Position numbers and translations under genes: made by a program. A stretch of DNA of 64,000 nucleotides. Origin: Pediococcus inopinatus. GTDB lineage: Bacteria > Bacillota > Bacilli > Lactobacillales > Lactobacillaceae. The notes under the pieces were generated by a model. The model searched no databases. It was not told the DNA's origin and saw nothing but the letters and a program-made list of their open reading frames with translations. The stretch's first letter is position 1; every line of letters begins with the position of its first letter. Of this stretch, positions 1 through 7,324 are shown one piece after another. The stretch is from positions 558,001 to 622,000 of the forward strand of contig NZ_CP019981.1 in the NCBI RefSeq assembly GCF_002982135.1, given 5' to 3'.

Positions 1-342
1 TATGACATTGAGAAAAACAGCCTTAACTTTGTAAACGAACTATTTGATATCTTAAAAAAGTTTCCAGAACACCAAGAATTATTGAATAGAGTGGTAATTA
101 ATTCTTGGGTGGGAGACTCAATCATGATTTGCAGATATCAATTTAATAAGGAAAAACTTGTAAATTTCAAAAAAAATATACATCAGAAATATTCGTTTAG
201 TGAGATTTTTTCTTTGCGTTTAGGATTAAAAAAGGACATTTTAAAGATGCTTCTTTTGATAAACGCATATCAGATAGTTTTGTTATTACTCCATTCAAAC
301 AAGAAAATTAGCGTACCAAGCAAATCATTTATGAAGATATAA
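1..342 (+). CDS. C-terminal fragment, probable family 2-type glycosyltransferase (partial)
   Basis: The frame is open from the first base of the window, so the 5' part of the gene lies outside; 113 codons are visible before TAA at 340-342. The visible part has the pattern NSWVGDSIM followed by basic and aromatic segments (KKNIHQKYSF) and a hydrophobic end (LLLINAYQIVLLLL). This resembles the tail of GT2 glycosyltransferases of polysaccharide clusters, where a Lys-rich helix is followed by a short hydrophobic segment. The assignment is weak: no catalytic motif is in view. The flippase immediately downstream supports a polysaccharide locus. The gene may itself be degraded, because the same frame stays open for about 40 more codons after the TAA TAG stops at 340-345. 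Confidence 0.4.
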   Translation, partial: YDIEKNSLNFVNELFDILKKFPEHQELLNRVVINSWVGDSIMICRYQFNKEKLVNFKKNIHQKYSFSEIFSLRLGLKKDILKMLLLINAYQIVLLLLHSNKKISVPSKSFMKI

Positions 343-351
343 TAGAAAGAA

Positions 352-477
352 ATGTTTCATTTTGCACTAAGAAAGGCAAGTACACAACAATTAAGGGAGT
401 ATACGCCAAAAGTTATAGACTCAGGACAAGAACCTGTTTTGGTTATAAAAAATTGGCCAAAAACTGCACATAAATAA
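352..477 (+). pseudogene. Short ORF or decayed gene fragment
   Basis: ATG at 352 to TAA at 475-477 encodes 41 residues beginning MFHFALRKAST and ending KNWPKTAHK. It is in the same frame as the upstream fragment, separated only by TAA-TAG at 340-345. There is no convincing ribosome binding site. I do not recognise a family. The most economical reading is debris of a decayed polysaccharide gene rather than a working small protein. The remaining bases to 594 (AT-rich) show nothing else apart from the flippase ribosome binding site. Confidence 0.2.
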
Positions 478-594
478 GAACTTATTACGAATTATATTGA
501 AATTTAGGTGCTTATCTTTAAAAATTTTAAGTTTGTAGAATCATATCAGGATAACCTCACACTTTTTAGATGATAATAAAGGAAAATGTTTTCT

Positions 595-2016
595 ATGAAA
601 ATAATAAAAAATTTCATTTACAATGCTTCTTACCAATTATTTGCACTGATAGTTCCATTAGCTACGACTCCCTATATTTCGCGTGTCTTAGGTAGTGAAG
701 GAGTTGGAACTAATGCTTATACAAATTCTATTATTCAATATTTCGTTCTGTTCGGTAGTATTGGTATTAGTACATATGGCAACAGGCAGATAGCATATCA
801 AAGAAACAATAAAGTTGAATTAAGTCAGACTTTTTGGGAAATTAGTATTCTGAGATTTTTTACGATTGGTGCGGCTTATATAGCTTTTCTGATCTATCTT
901 TCGTTCGTCAGTAGATTCAAAATTTATTTTATTGGGCAGTCATTTCAAATAATTGCGGCAGCATTGGATATCTCATGGCTTTTTATGGGGTTAGAAGACT
1001 TTAAAAAAACTGTTACTAGAAATATAATTGTCAAGCTGGTATCTGTAATTTGTATATTTGCATTAGTGAAGAGTCCAAGTGATTTGAGCATGTATATACT
1101 TATACTAAGTCTTTCAACTTTGCTTGGTAACTTGTCATTGTGGGGGTATGTACGCCATGCAATTATTAAGCCTAATTTAAAACGATTTCACATATTGAGG
1201 CATTTGTCGCCATCAATTTCATTGTTTATTCCACAGATTGCCATCCAAATTTATTTGGTATTGAACAAAACAATGTTAGGAAATATTTCAGGAGTTAAGG
1301 CAGCTGGATGTTTTGATAATGCGGATAAAATAGTAAAAATAGTTTTAACAGTTGTTACTTCACTTGGTACTGTTATGATGCCAAGAATGGCAAGCGTATT
1401 TGCAAACAAAGAATATAAAAAGCTTGAGCATTATTTATATATGTCTGGTGATTTTACCAATTTTCTTTCGGTTCCTCTTGCGTTCGGTTTGGCAGGTATT
1501 GCACCCAGATTTGCTCCATGGTTTATGGGAAAAGAATTTGCAATTACAGGCGAACTTATTTCTGTAGAATCAATAGTTATTTTTTTAATTGCTTGGGGAA
1601 CGTTAATTGGAGTGCAATATTTAATTCCTACTAATCAAGTAAAAAAATATACGTGGGCTGTTAGCGCAAGTGCAGTAGTTAATTTGATTTTGAATGTACC
1701 TTTAATTTATATGTATGGGGTCGTGGGCGCTACTATTGCAACTGTTGTCTCTGAAATAACATCAACTGGACTACAGCTTTATTTTATTCGAAACCAAATT
1801 AATTTGAAAAATATGTTTCATGGATTTTGGAAGTACTTGATAGCCGGCTTACTGATGTTTGTCGTGGTAAGGTACATAAACAATAATATGCGTATGTCGA
1901 TTATAGGGCTGGGTGTTCAGATTTGTAGTGGAGTTATAATTTATTTTGGTATAACACTTTTATTGAGAGCTCCTTTTGTCAACACCATTACTAAGTTTGT
2001 AAAACATGAGTTGTAA
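595..2016 (+). CDS. Wzx-like oligosaccharide flippase
   Basis: A 473-residue polytopic membrane protein of the MOP/RfbX flippase superfamily, expected to move undecaprenyl-linked repeat units across the cytoplasmic membrane during capsule or exopolysaccharide synthesis. The N-terminus has the family signature with PLATTPYISRVLGSEGVG at about residues 23-40, where the first helix leads into TTPY-SRVLG, followed by about a dozen hydrophobic segments. ATG at 595 is preferred: AAAGGAA at 578-584 lies about 10 bases upstream, whereas ATG 586 would lie only 1-2 bases from it. The gene is AT-rich compared with the core genes further on, typical of polysaccharide loci. No terminator follows directly; the next gene has its own ribosome binding site 150 bp on. 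Substrate cannot be read from sequence. Confidence 0.85.
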   Translation: MKIIKNFIYNASYQLFALIVPLATTPYISRVLGSEGVGTNAYTNSIIQYFVLFGSIGISTYGNRQIAYQRNNKVELSQTFWEISILRFFTIGAAYIAFLIYLSFVSRFKIYFIGQSFQIIAAALDISWLFMGLEDFKKTVTRNIIVKLVSVICIFALVKSPSDLSMYILILSLSTLLGNLSLWGYVRHAIIKPNLKRFHILRHLSPSISLFIPQIAIQIYLVLNKTMLGNISGVKAAGCFDNADKIVKIVLTVVTSLGTVMMPRMASVFANKEYKKLEHYLYMSGDFTNFLSVPLAFGLAGIAPRFAPWFMGKEFAITGELISVESIVIFLIAWGTLIGVQYLIPTNQVKKYTWAVSASAVVNLILNVPLIYMYGVVGATIATVVSEITSTGLQLYFIRNQINLKNMFHGFWKYLIAGLLMFVVVRYINNNMRMSIIGLGVQICSGVIIYFGITLLLRAPFVNTITKFVKHEL

Positions 2017-2168
2017 AATCCGCAAATGTAGCAAGTAATGAATAGACGTTTTACAAACTGAGTAAGTACTACACATATTTTTATACAAAGGTTAAGTTTG
2101 TGAAGATTTAATGAATTTTACGATGAAGTAGCATACAATGATAATAGTTAATTTTCAGGAGGCGTGGC

Positions 2169-3206
2169 ATGAGACATGAACATGAACCTAAACAAAGAAA
2201 GCATACAGTAAGAAACGTGATTTTGACGGTTATTTTGGTTTTGTTGGTTTCAGTGGGGGCATATGCAGCACGGAAATACTACAATATCAAACATGCGGTT
2301 GATAATACGTATCAAAGTGCTGGGATCAAGAAAAACCGGAATGCAAATGCTGTGATTCAGGCTAAAAGCCCCATTTCGATCTTAATTATGGGGACTGATA
2401 CGGGTGCGTTGGGACGTTCTTACAAAGGACGGACAGATACGATGATGTTGATTACGTTGAATCCTAAGAAGGATAAAACAACGATCACAAGTATTCCTCG
2501 TGATACCGGTGTAACCATTCCAGGATACGAGAGTGAATCCCCATCGAAGATCAATGCAGCTTATGCGTTTGGAAGCTCTGGTACCGCCATTAAGACGGTT
2601 CAAGAGATGCTGAATGTGCCGATTGATTTCTATGCGGTCATGAACATGGGTGGCATGGAAAAAGTAGTCAACGCGGTTGGTGGTGTAACAATCACACCTA
2701 CGTTGAGTTTCTCTTATGATGGCTATACTTTCACCAAGGGGCAGTCTACTAAGATGAACGGTAAGAAGGCTCTGGCCTATTCACGAATGCGTTATAGTGA
2801 TCCTGATGGGGATTATGGGAGACAAACGCGTCAACGCGAAGTGATTATGGCGATTATGAGTAAGGCTGGATCAATATCAAGTTTGCTTAATAAGGACTTC
2901 TTGGATTCAGTCTCATCCCAAATGAAGACAGATTTGACGTTTAGTGACTTATCAGCGATTGCGCAGAACTATCTTGGCGCACGTAAGTCAGTTTCACAGA
3001 CTCATTTACAAGGAACTGGTCAGACGGTTAATGGTCAGAGTATGGAGCTGATGGCTAAGAGTGAGTTACAGCGTGTGACGAACCTTAACCGAAAGAACCT
3101 TGGCTTGGATCATGCAACAACTGGGAATATTGCATTGAGTGTGTCCGATGCTAGTTCCAGTTCTGATAGTAGTGTGCAGAGTGCTAATGTGAATGCAGGA
3201 AATTAA
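2169..3206 (+). CDS. LCP (LytR-CpsA-Psr) family cell-wall glycopolymer ligase
   Basis: A 345-residue membrane-anchored protein. LCP enzymes transfer teichoic acids or capsular polysaccharides from their lipid carrier to peptidoglycan on the outer face of the membrane. One N-terminal transmembrane helix (about residues 16-34) follows a charged cytoplasmic start. The LCP domain runs from about 68 to 240 with ILIMGTDTG (71-79), GRTDTMML (87-94) and the conserved SIPRDT (108-113), whose Arg and Asp bind the pyrophosphate head group. The last 20 residues are Ser-rich. AGGAGG at 2158-2163 lies five bases before the ATG. The position next to a Wzx-like flippase suggests the last step of polysaccharide attachment. 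Its own terminator has been split by the ISL3 insertion that follows. Confidence 0.92.
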   Translation: MRHEHEPKQRKHTVRNVILTVILVLLVSVGAYAARKYYNIKHAVDNTYQSAGIKKNRNANAVIQAKSPISILIMGTDTGALGRSYKGRTDTMMLITLNPKKDKTTITSIPRDTGVTIPGYESESPSKINAAYAFGSSGTAIKTVQEMLNVPIDFYAVMNMGGMEKVVNAVGGVTITPTLSFSYDGYTFTKGQSTKMNGKKALAYSRMRYSDPDGDYGRQTRQREVIMAIMSKAGSISSLLNKDFLDSVSSQMKTDLTFSDLSAIAQNYLGARKSVSQTHLQGTGQTVNGQSMELMAKSELQRVTNLNRKNLGLDHATTGNIALSVSDASSSSDSSVQSANVNAGN

Positions 3207-3213
3207 AAAAACT

Positions 3214-3243
3214 AAAAAGACATTTGAATTCTAAAATTCAAAT
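3214..3243 (+). terminator. LCP gene terminator, split by ISL3 insertion
   Basis: Left arm AAAAAGACATTTGAATT (3214-3230), loop CTAA, then the first nine bases of the right arm (3235-3243). The rest of the right arm, GTCTTTTT, is at 4702-4709 beyond the insertion sequence. Removing the element and one target copy restores a perfect 17-bp stem with a T tract. As it stands, a short hairpin can still form at the left junction but the T tract is gone. Confidence 0.85.
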
Positions 3244-4693
3244 GGGTCTCTGTCAAATCGTATTGGTGGAGATTTTGAACGGCACATTCACTTCGGTGAA
3301 TGTGCTTTTTGTTTACTCATGAATTAAACTAATCCGGATAAAGAAGTTGTCAATATTTCGAAAACCAAAACAGTTACGCTTTAATGCCTTGATTTTACGA
3401 TTAAGTCCTTCAATTGGACCGTTGGAAAATGGATAACGACAACTGTTTAGAAGGGCTGAACCATTTTTGATAAACGTGTTGATCGTTATGTCCATTTGAT
3501 TACTAGTGGGTTGGTAGTTAGTAAGTAAGGATTGGAACGCATTAGCATCCTTTTGGTGTATGGCACTTAAGATACCTTGATAGGTTTGATACACAGATCT
3601 AAATCTGGGAAAAGCGTCTAGAGCTAAATCAATGGCGTTTTGTTGCGTCATATACTCGTTAATTCCGCGTAAATAAACAGCCTTAGAATCATTAACTTTT
3701 ATTTCATCAAGATGAAATAAACGCCATTGAGATTTTAAAATATGATAAATTCGTGAATGCTTATCTTGGATAGTACGAATGGTCTGCGTGCGTTCATTAT
3801 CTAAGGCACGCCCAGCCAGTTGAATAATATGGAAACGATCGATAATCGTGGCCGCATTGGGAAATAAGCGATGAATGAAGCTGCCATATTCAGCATTCAT
3901 GTCAATCGTCACTGATTGAACTTGGGCACGTTCTTGAACCGAAAAACGAGCTTCAAAGTAGTCAATGATATCTTTACTTAGCCGATCTTTTAAAGTAACA
4001 ATTCGGCGATGACTAATGGCATCGCAACAATTAAAGGACATCCAGTGATTACAGGAACGAAATTCATCAAAGCAAAGATTCTCTGGGAGATGTTTAACAC
4101 GATAGGCTAAGTGAATATTGGCATTTAGGATTCGTTGAACACTGCTTGGCGAAATTCCACAAAGTTTAGCAATTTCTTTACTCGTCAACATATCGCGTGC
4201 CAAAACGATCACTTGATGTTTGATATTATGTGTGAAAGTTTCGTTACGATTAACCAACTTAGTTTTAGCACCACAGGTTTTTGAACAATCTTTACATTGG
4301 TATCTTTGACGTTTTAAATGCATTTCGTAACGACCACCGGATAAGGTTCCTAAACGCAGGTGACTCATGTGAGTTCCGTTTTTAATTAAGCTTTTATGGC
4401 CACAATGTGGGCACTTTAAAAGTTGATAAGACAAAGTTGCATGGACGACATGAATACGTTGGTTTGTGGAACACCGTTCTTTAGAAATACCAGTGACAAT
4501 TAAGTTTGGGTCTGTTATTTCGAATAAGCATAAGATAGAATTAGTTAGGGACATCTGAATTTACTCTTTTCGATTTGTTTTGGCGATTAAATCGTAGCAC
4601 AAAGAGGACAGATGTCCTTTTTTATTTTTCTGATTTTCAAAACAGACAAAAAACCGGTATTAGTTATTCACCAATACCAGAAAGTGTAGACCC
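3244..4693. mobile_element. ISL3 family insertion sequence, complete (1450 bp)
   Basis: Imperfect 25-bp terminal inverted repeats lie at 3244-3268 (GGGTCTCTGTCAAATC...) and 4669-4693; the outer GGGTCT and the inner TATTGGTG match their partners. An 8-bp target duplication ATTCAAAT flanks the element exactly (3236-3243 and 4694-4701), the length known for ISL3. It carries one intact transposase gene on the minus strand. The intact duplication and open frame indicate a fairly recent insertion. Confidence 0.93.
3313..4554 (-). CDS. ISL3 family transposase
   Basis: 413 residues, the usual ISL3 length. The N-terminus has a zinc-binding pair CPHCGHKS (about 56-63) and CKDCSKTC (about 91-98), followed by an HTH region (LTSKEIAKLCGISPSSVQRIL) and the DDE catalytic core with FDEF near 163, SVTIDMN near 217, IIDRFHII near 240 and a C-terminal NGPIEGLNRKIKALKR segment bearing the final acidic residue. 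It moves the element by cut-and-paste. It differs clearly in sequence from the second ISL3 transposase at 59607-60890, so the two elements are separate acquisitions and not recent copies of each other. Confidence 0.95.
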   Translation of the reverse strand: MSLTNSILCLFEITDPNLIVTGISKERCSTNQRIHVVHATLSYQLLKCPHCGHKSLIKNGTHMSHLRLGTLSGGRYEMHLKRQRYQCKDCSKTCGAKTKLVNRNETFTHNIKHQVIVLARDMLTSKEIAKLCGISPSSVQRILNANIHLAYRVKHLPENLCFDEFRSCNHWMSFNCCDAISHRRIVTLKDRLSKDIIDYFEARFSVQERAQVQSVTIDMNAEYGSFIHRLFPNAATIIDRFHIIQLAGRALDNERTQTIRTIQDKHSRIYHILKSQWRLFHLDEIKVNDSKAVYLRGINEYMTQQNAIDLALDAFPRFRSVYQTYQGILSAIHQKDANAFQSLLTNYQPTSNQMDITINTFIKNGSALLNSCRYPFSNGPIEGLNRKIKALKRNCFGFRNIDNFFIRISLIHE

Positions 4694-4765
4694 ATTCAAA
4701 TGTCTTTTTGAAATTATATAACTAAAAGTCAATATTTTATTGAACTAAGAAATGGAGAAGGTCAA

Positions 4766-5476
4766 ATGGACAATAATGAAGGCTATCTAAATTTATTTAA
4801 GAATCCAACAATATTAAAGCCGGGCCAACAAATGGTTGTAAAGTTTGTATTGCCGGAATATGTGAAAGATTTATTAAGCGGGAAAATATATATGCGACAG
4901 TTAAAGTTCTTTAAAGGGCTTGAAGATGAGCAACGGGGTGATAAACACGAAGGAACCTGGCGACAGTCTTTTTCGGATGGAGAAATTAAAATGGAGTCAA
5001 GCATATCATATAAATTTGTTGATGAAATTCAAATTGCTTGTTTTACTTTATTAGATAAAGAAAGAGATTTCTATAAATTGAATGATAGTTGGTATATGCT
5101 GAAGCCAAACGCAGCAAAGAATTTAGAAAAAATAAGAGAAAAAAGAGATGCTGTATTTTATGATGCTAACGACTTTCTTCAATCGCTGGTTCAAACAAAT
5201 AAAAATAATCCAGATTTTACTTGGTCAATGATAGAGTACACAAATTGTATGCAAAAAGCTGTAAATAATGAGTTTAGAATGCAGCATATCGAAGGCCAAG
5301 CTTTTATAAAAGATAGCTTTTTTGCAAACCAACGTGAATTAAGGTTAATGAAGATTGAATCAAATAAAAAGGATTCAACAAATATTCAATTACTTGGTCC
5401 ACGAAAGTATAGGCATTTTGCAGGTTCCGCTTTGAATTTGAGAAAATTAAAAATTAGTGCAGAAATGTTTGCATAA
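4766..5476 (+). CDS. Uncharacterised 236-residue protein
   Basis: I do not assign a family. The protein is soluble, without signal peptide or membrane segment. Its N-terminal third holds the most motif-like part, YMRQLKFFKGLEDEQRGDKHEG (residues 45-66): a layout in which an aromatic-rich loop is followed by an acidic/glycine turn. Similar layouts occur in DUF2971-like and other accessory-region proteins, but I cannot claim homology. GGAGAAGG at 4752-4759 gives a strong ribosome binding site seven bases before the ATG. The gene is AT-rich and sits between an ISL3 element and a bidirectional terminator, so it looks like accessory cargo with its own transcription unit. Confidence 0.75.
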   Translation: MDNNEGYLNLFKNPTILKPGQQMVVKFVLPEYVKDLLSGKIYMRQLKFFKGLEDEQRGDKHEGTWRQSFSDGEIKMESSISYKFVDEIQIACFTLLDKERDFYKLNDSWYMLKPNAAKNLEKIREKRDAVFYDANDFLQSLVQTNKNNPDFTWSMIEYTNCMQKAVNNEFRMQHIEGQAFIKDSFFANQRELRLMKIESNKKDSTNIQLLGPRKYRHFAGSALNLRKLKISAEMFA

Positions 5477-5535
5477 ACGGTGACAAGAATTTTGTCGTAG
5501 ATTATTTAAGACTATCCCTTTAATTGAATAAATAC

Positions 5536-5577
5536 AAAAACGACCTCAGAATTTACTTTTCTGAAGGTCGTTTTTTT
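5536..5577. terminator. Bidirectional rho-independent terminator
   Basis: AAAACGACC-TCAGAA pairs with TTCTGA-AGGTCGTTTT around an 8-base loop, with A and T runs on both sides. It serves the converging genes 4766-5476 and 5546-6088. The last codons of the minus-strand gene lie inside the stem. Confidence 0.85.
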
Positions 5578-6088
5578 CGGTTTTTAAGAATAAATTGAAA
5601 GGGGACATCAAGTAGAAGCCAATTACCACACCAGCGGCATTGTGGATCACATCCATTATGTCAACAGTTCGGTTGAGGTGAACGACTTGATCTAATGCAA
5701 ATTGGCCGCCTTCGTTAAATAGGGCGAAACCTAAAGCGATGAGCAGGACCTCAATTAGCAGTGGGCGATCCTTGTGGCCAAAGATATAGAGATAGACACC
5801 CATTGGGACGGTCATCACGATGTTTAACATGCCTTGCATGCCATAATCCTGATAAGGGGTCATAATGACCTTAGCGTAGCCAATATGGATTGCGTGTGAG
5901 TATAATTCAGAGCCAAAGGAGTAGACGCCCGGGGTAAAGATTAAGTAGAACACGCTGATAGCGTAAACGATAAAACTGAGGCGCACAATTCCAGCAGTTA
6001 TAGAAGGTTTCTGCTTGAGATTTTGTAAATTATAGATTGCGACCAGCATTGAAATTATTACAAACGGCACGTATTTCAGAATCGTCAC
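5546..6088 (-). CDS. VanZ family membrane protein
   Basis: 180 residues with five predicted hydrophobic segments and the VanZ-like pattern: FIVYAISVFYLIFTP early, a central NIVMTVPMGVYLYIFG and a C-terminal DIMDVIHNAAGVVIGFYL with the conserved Asp and Asn. VanZ family members are membrane proteins, one of which gives low-level teicoplanin resistance in enterococci; most have no known role. Start: GTG at 6086-6088 is chosen because GGGAGGTGG lies directly before it; a TTG at 6101-6103 extends the frame by five residues but lies inside that ribosome binding site. The stop codon at 5546 lies within the terminator stem. Confidence 0.8.
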   Translation of the reverse strand: MTILKYVPFVIISMLVAIYNLQNLKQKPSITAGIVRLSFIVYAISVFYLIFTPGVYSFGSELYSHAIHIGYAKVIMTPYQDYGMQGMLNIVMTVPMGVYLYIFGHKDRPLLIEVLLIALGFALFNEGGQFALDQVVHLNRTVDIMDVIHNAAGVVIGFYLMSPFNLFLKTEKNDLQKSKF

Positions 6089-6302
6089 TTGACCACCTCC
6101 CAAAATTAATTAATGTTTCCATTGTATCGCAAATATTCTTTGAAGGAAACCCATAAGTACGCGGCTTTTCGTTAACTTTTTCTTAAGGCCTTCGAAGTTC
6201 CTTAAACTTTTAAAAAAAGGTATTGCAATCAAATCTGGAATGCTATATGATGAACCTGTAAAGAGATTGTAATATTAATGTAACATTTTGGAGGCGGTTT
6301 TG

Positions 6303-6758
6303 ATGAAAAAAGTAATGCGATTTTTATTAATAGTAAGTATGGCGATGGGTTTGTTTTTAGTAACAAATAATACGACAAGTCAGGCCGCTTCTAGAAGATC
6401 TGTTCCAGTTGCAATGCGCGGGAATTGGTACTTAACTAAACGGACTGGTTTAAATATTAAAAAGAGTTCAATGGTGGGTTTGAATCATACCGTTATGGAG
6501 AGAACATATGGTAAAAATATGGTCTTTAAATATTACTACAAAGGCAGCTACTCATTATCTGACAAACGTTGGGGATTCGGATTCTTTTTCAAACTAGTCA
6601 CCGTCCGTGGTAAGAACGGTAGAAACTACAAAGCACTTGCGATGTGGGGCCAAGGTCCTGAAGCGCAACTCTATTACAAGAAGCTCAATAAGAATGAACG
6701 CCACAGTTTATCATGGAAGAAAACGATTAAATTAATGAACGGTCAAAAGAGTTTCTAG
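6303..6758 (+). CDS. Small secreted protein, unknown function
   Basis: 151 residues. The N-terminus is a clear Sec signal peptide: MKKVMRF, a hydrophobic core LLIVSMAMGLFLV, and a likely cleavage after SQAA near residue 29. The mature part is basic and aromatic (many Lys, Arg, Tyr, Trp) with RGNWYLTKRTG near the start, a pattern common in small exported lactobacillus proteins that may touch the wall or teichoic acids. No catalytic motif is visible. ATG 6303 is chosen because GGAGGCGG at 6290-6297 lies 5-6 bases upstream; the TTG at 6288 overlaps that site. The gene appears to be a single transcription unit. Confidence 0.75.
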   Translation: MKKVMRFLLIVSMAMGLFLVTNNTTSQAASRRSVPVAMRGNWYLTKRTGLNIKKSSMVGLNHTVMERTYGKNMVFKYYYKGSYSLSDKRWGFGFFFKLVTVRGKNGRNYKALAMWGQGPEAQLYYKKLNKNERHSLSWKKTIKLMNGQKSF

Positions 6759-6827
6759 CGTCTGGCTTTACCTATCGGGCAAAAGGCTTTATAATGTGAA
6801 GATACGCCCTAGGAAAGGATGTTAGTC

Positions 6828-7106
6828 ATGGCAGAAAAAAAAGTAGAAAAAAAGATCGATAAAAGAGTTCCAAAAGAAGAAGAAGAAGTTGAACCCAAAC
6901 CATTTGATATTGGTGATCGAGTTCACGTTAAAAAAACTGCCTTACTCCCAACCGGTTTTGATGGCCAAGTAGGTAAGGTTTACGAAAATTCAATTTTGAT
7001 TGATATTGATGCAGACAGTGTTGCAGAAGCTCGCAGCGAAGAATTACATGATCTTCACGGTCGTGTGATTGTCCGTTTCGCAGAAGCAACCAAGCTTGAA
7101 GCCTAA
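6828..7106 (+). CDS. Small DUF2187-like (KOW/SH3-like) protein
   Basis: 92 residues from ATG 6828. A Lys/Glu-rich start (AEKKVEKKIDKRVPKEEEE) is followed by FDIGDRVHVKKTALLPTGFDGQVGKV, which is a KOW/SH3-like beta-barrel signature seen in DUF2187 proteins, and then ENSILIDID. The family has no established function; the fold suggests RNA, DNA or ribosome contact. AGGAAAGG at 6811-6818 lies nine bases from ATG 6828; the in-frame ATG at 6819 is too close to it. A terminator follows at 7124. Confidence 0.7.
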   Translation: MAEKKVEKKIDKRVPKEEEEVEPKPFDIGDRVHVKKTALLPTGFDGQVGKVYENSILIDIDADSVAEARSEELHDLHGRVIVRFAEATKLEA

Positions 7107-7123
7107 TAAGATATAAATACGAA

Positions 7124-7158
7124 AGCAATGATATTGAAAAATATCGCTGTTTTTTTTT
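7124..7158 (+). terminator. Rho-independent terminator
   Basis: AGC-GATATT pairs with AATATC-GCT (three-base bulge on the left arm, GAAA loop) and is followed by nine T. Confidence 0.75.
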
Positions 7159-7229
7159 CGGCTAAATTTAATTTTCCTCATAAAAATCACAGTTTAACGG
7201 TACTATTTAATCTTAATTTAATTTTGAAG

Positions 7230-7258
7230 TTGACAGAACACCTCCTATGAGCTATATT
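7230..7258 (+). promoter_or_regulatory. Sigma-A promoter of the oppA-like gene
   Basis: TTGACA at 7230-7235, 17-base spacer, TATATT at 7253-7258. The near-consensus boxes and ideal spacing imply a strong promoter about 65 bases before the ATG. Confidence 0.85.
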
Positions 7259-7324
7259 TGTTATTAAATTATAATTAGATTTTTTCTCATAATCAGTTTT
7301 AAAACATAGGGAGTTGGAGAATTT

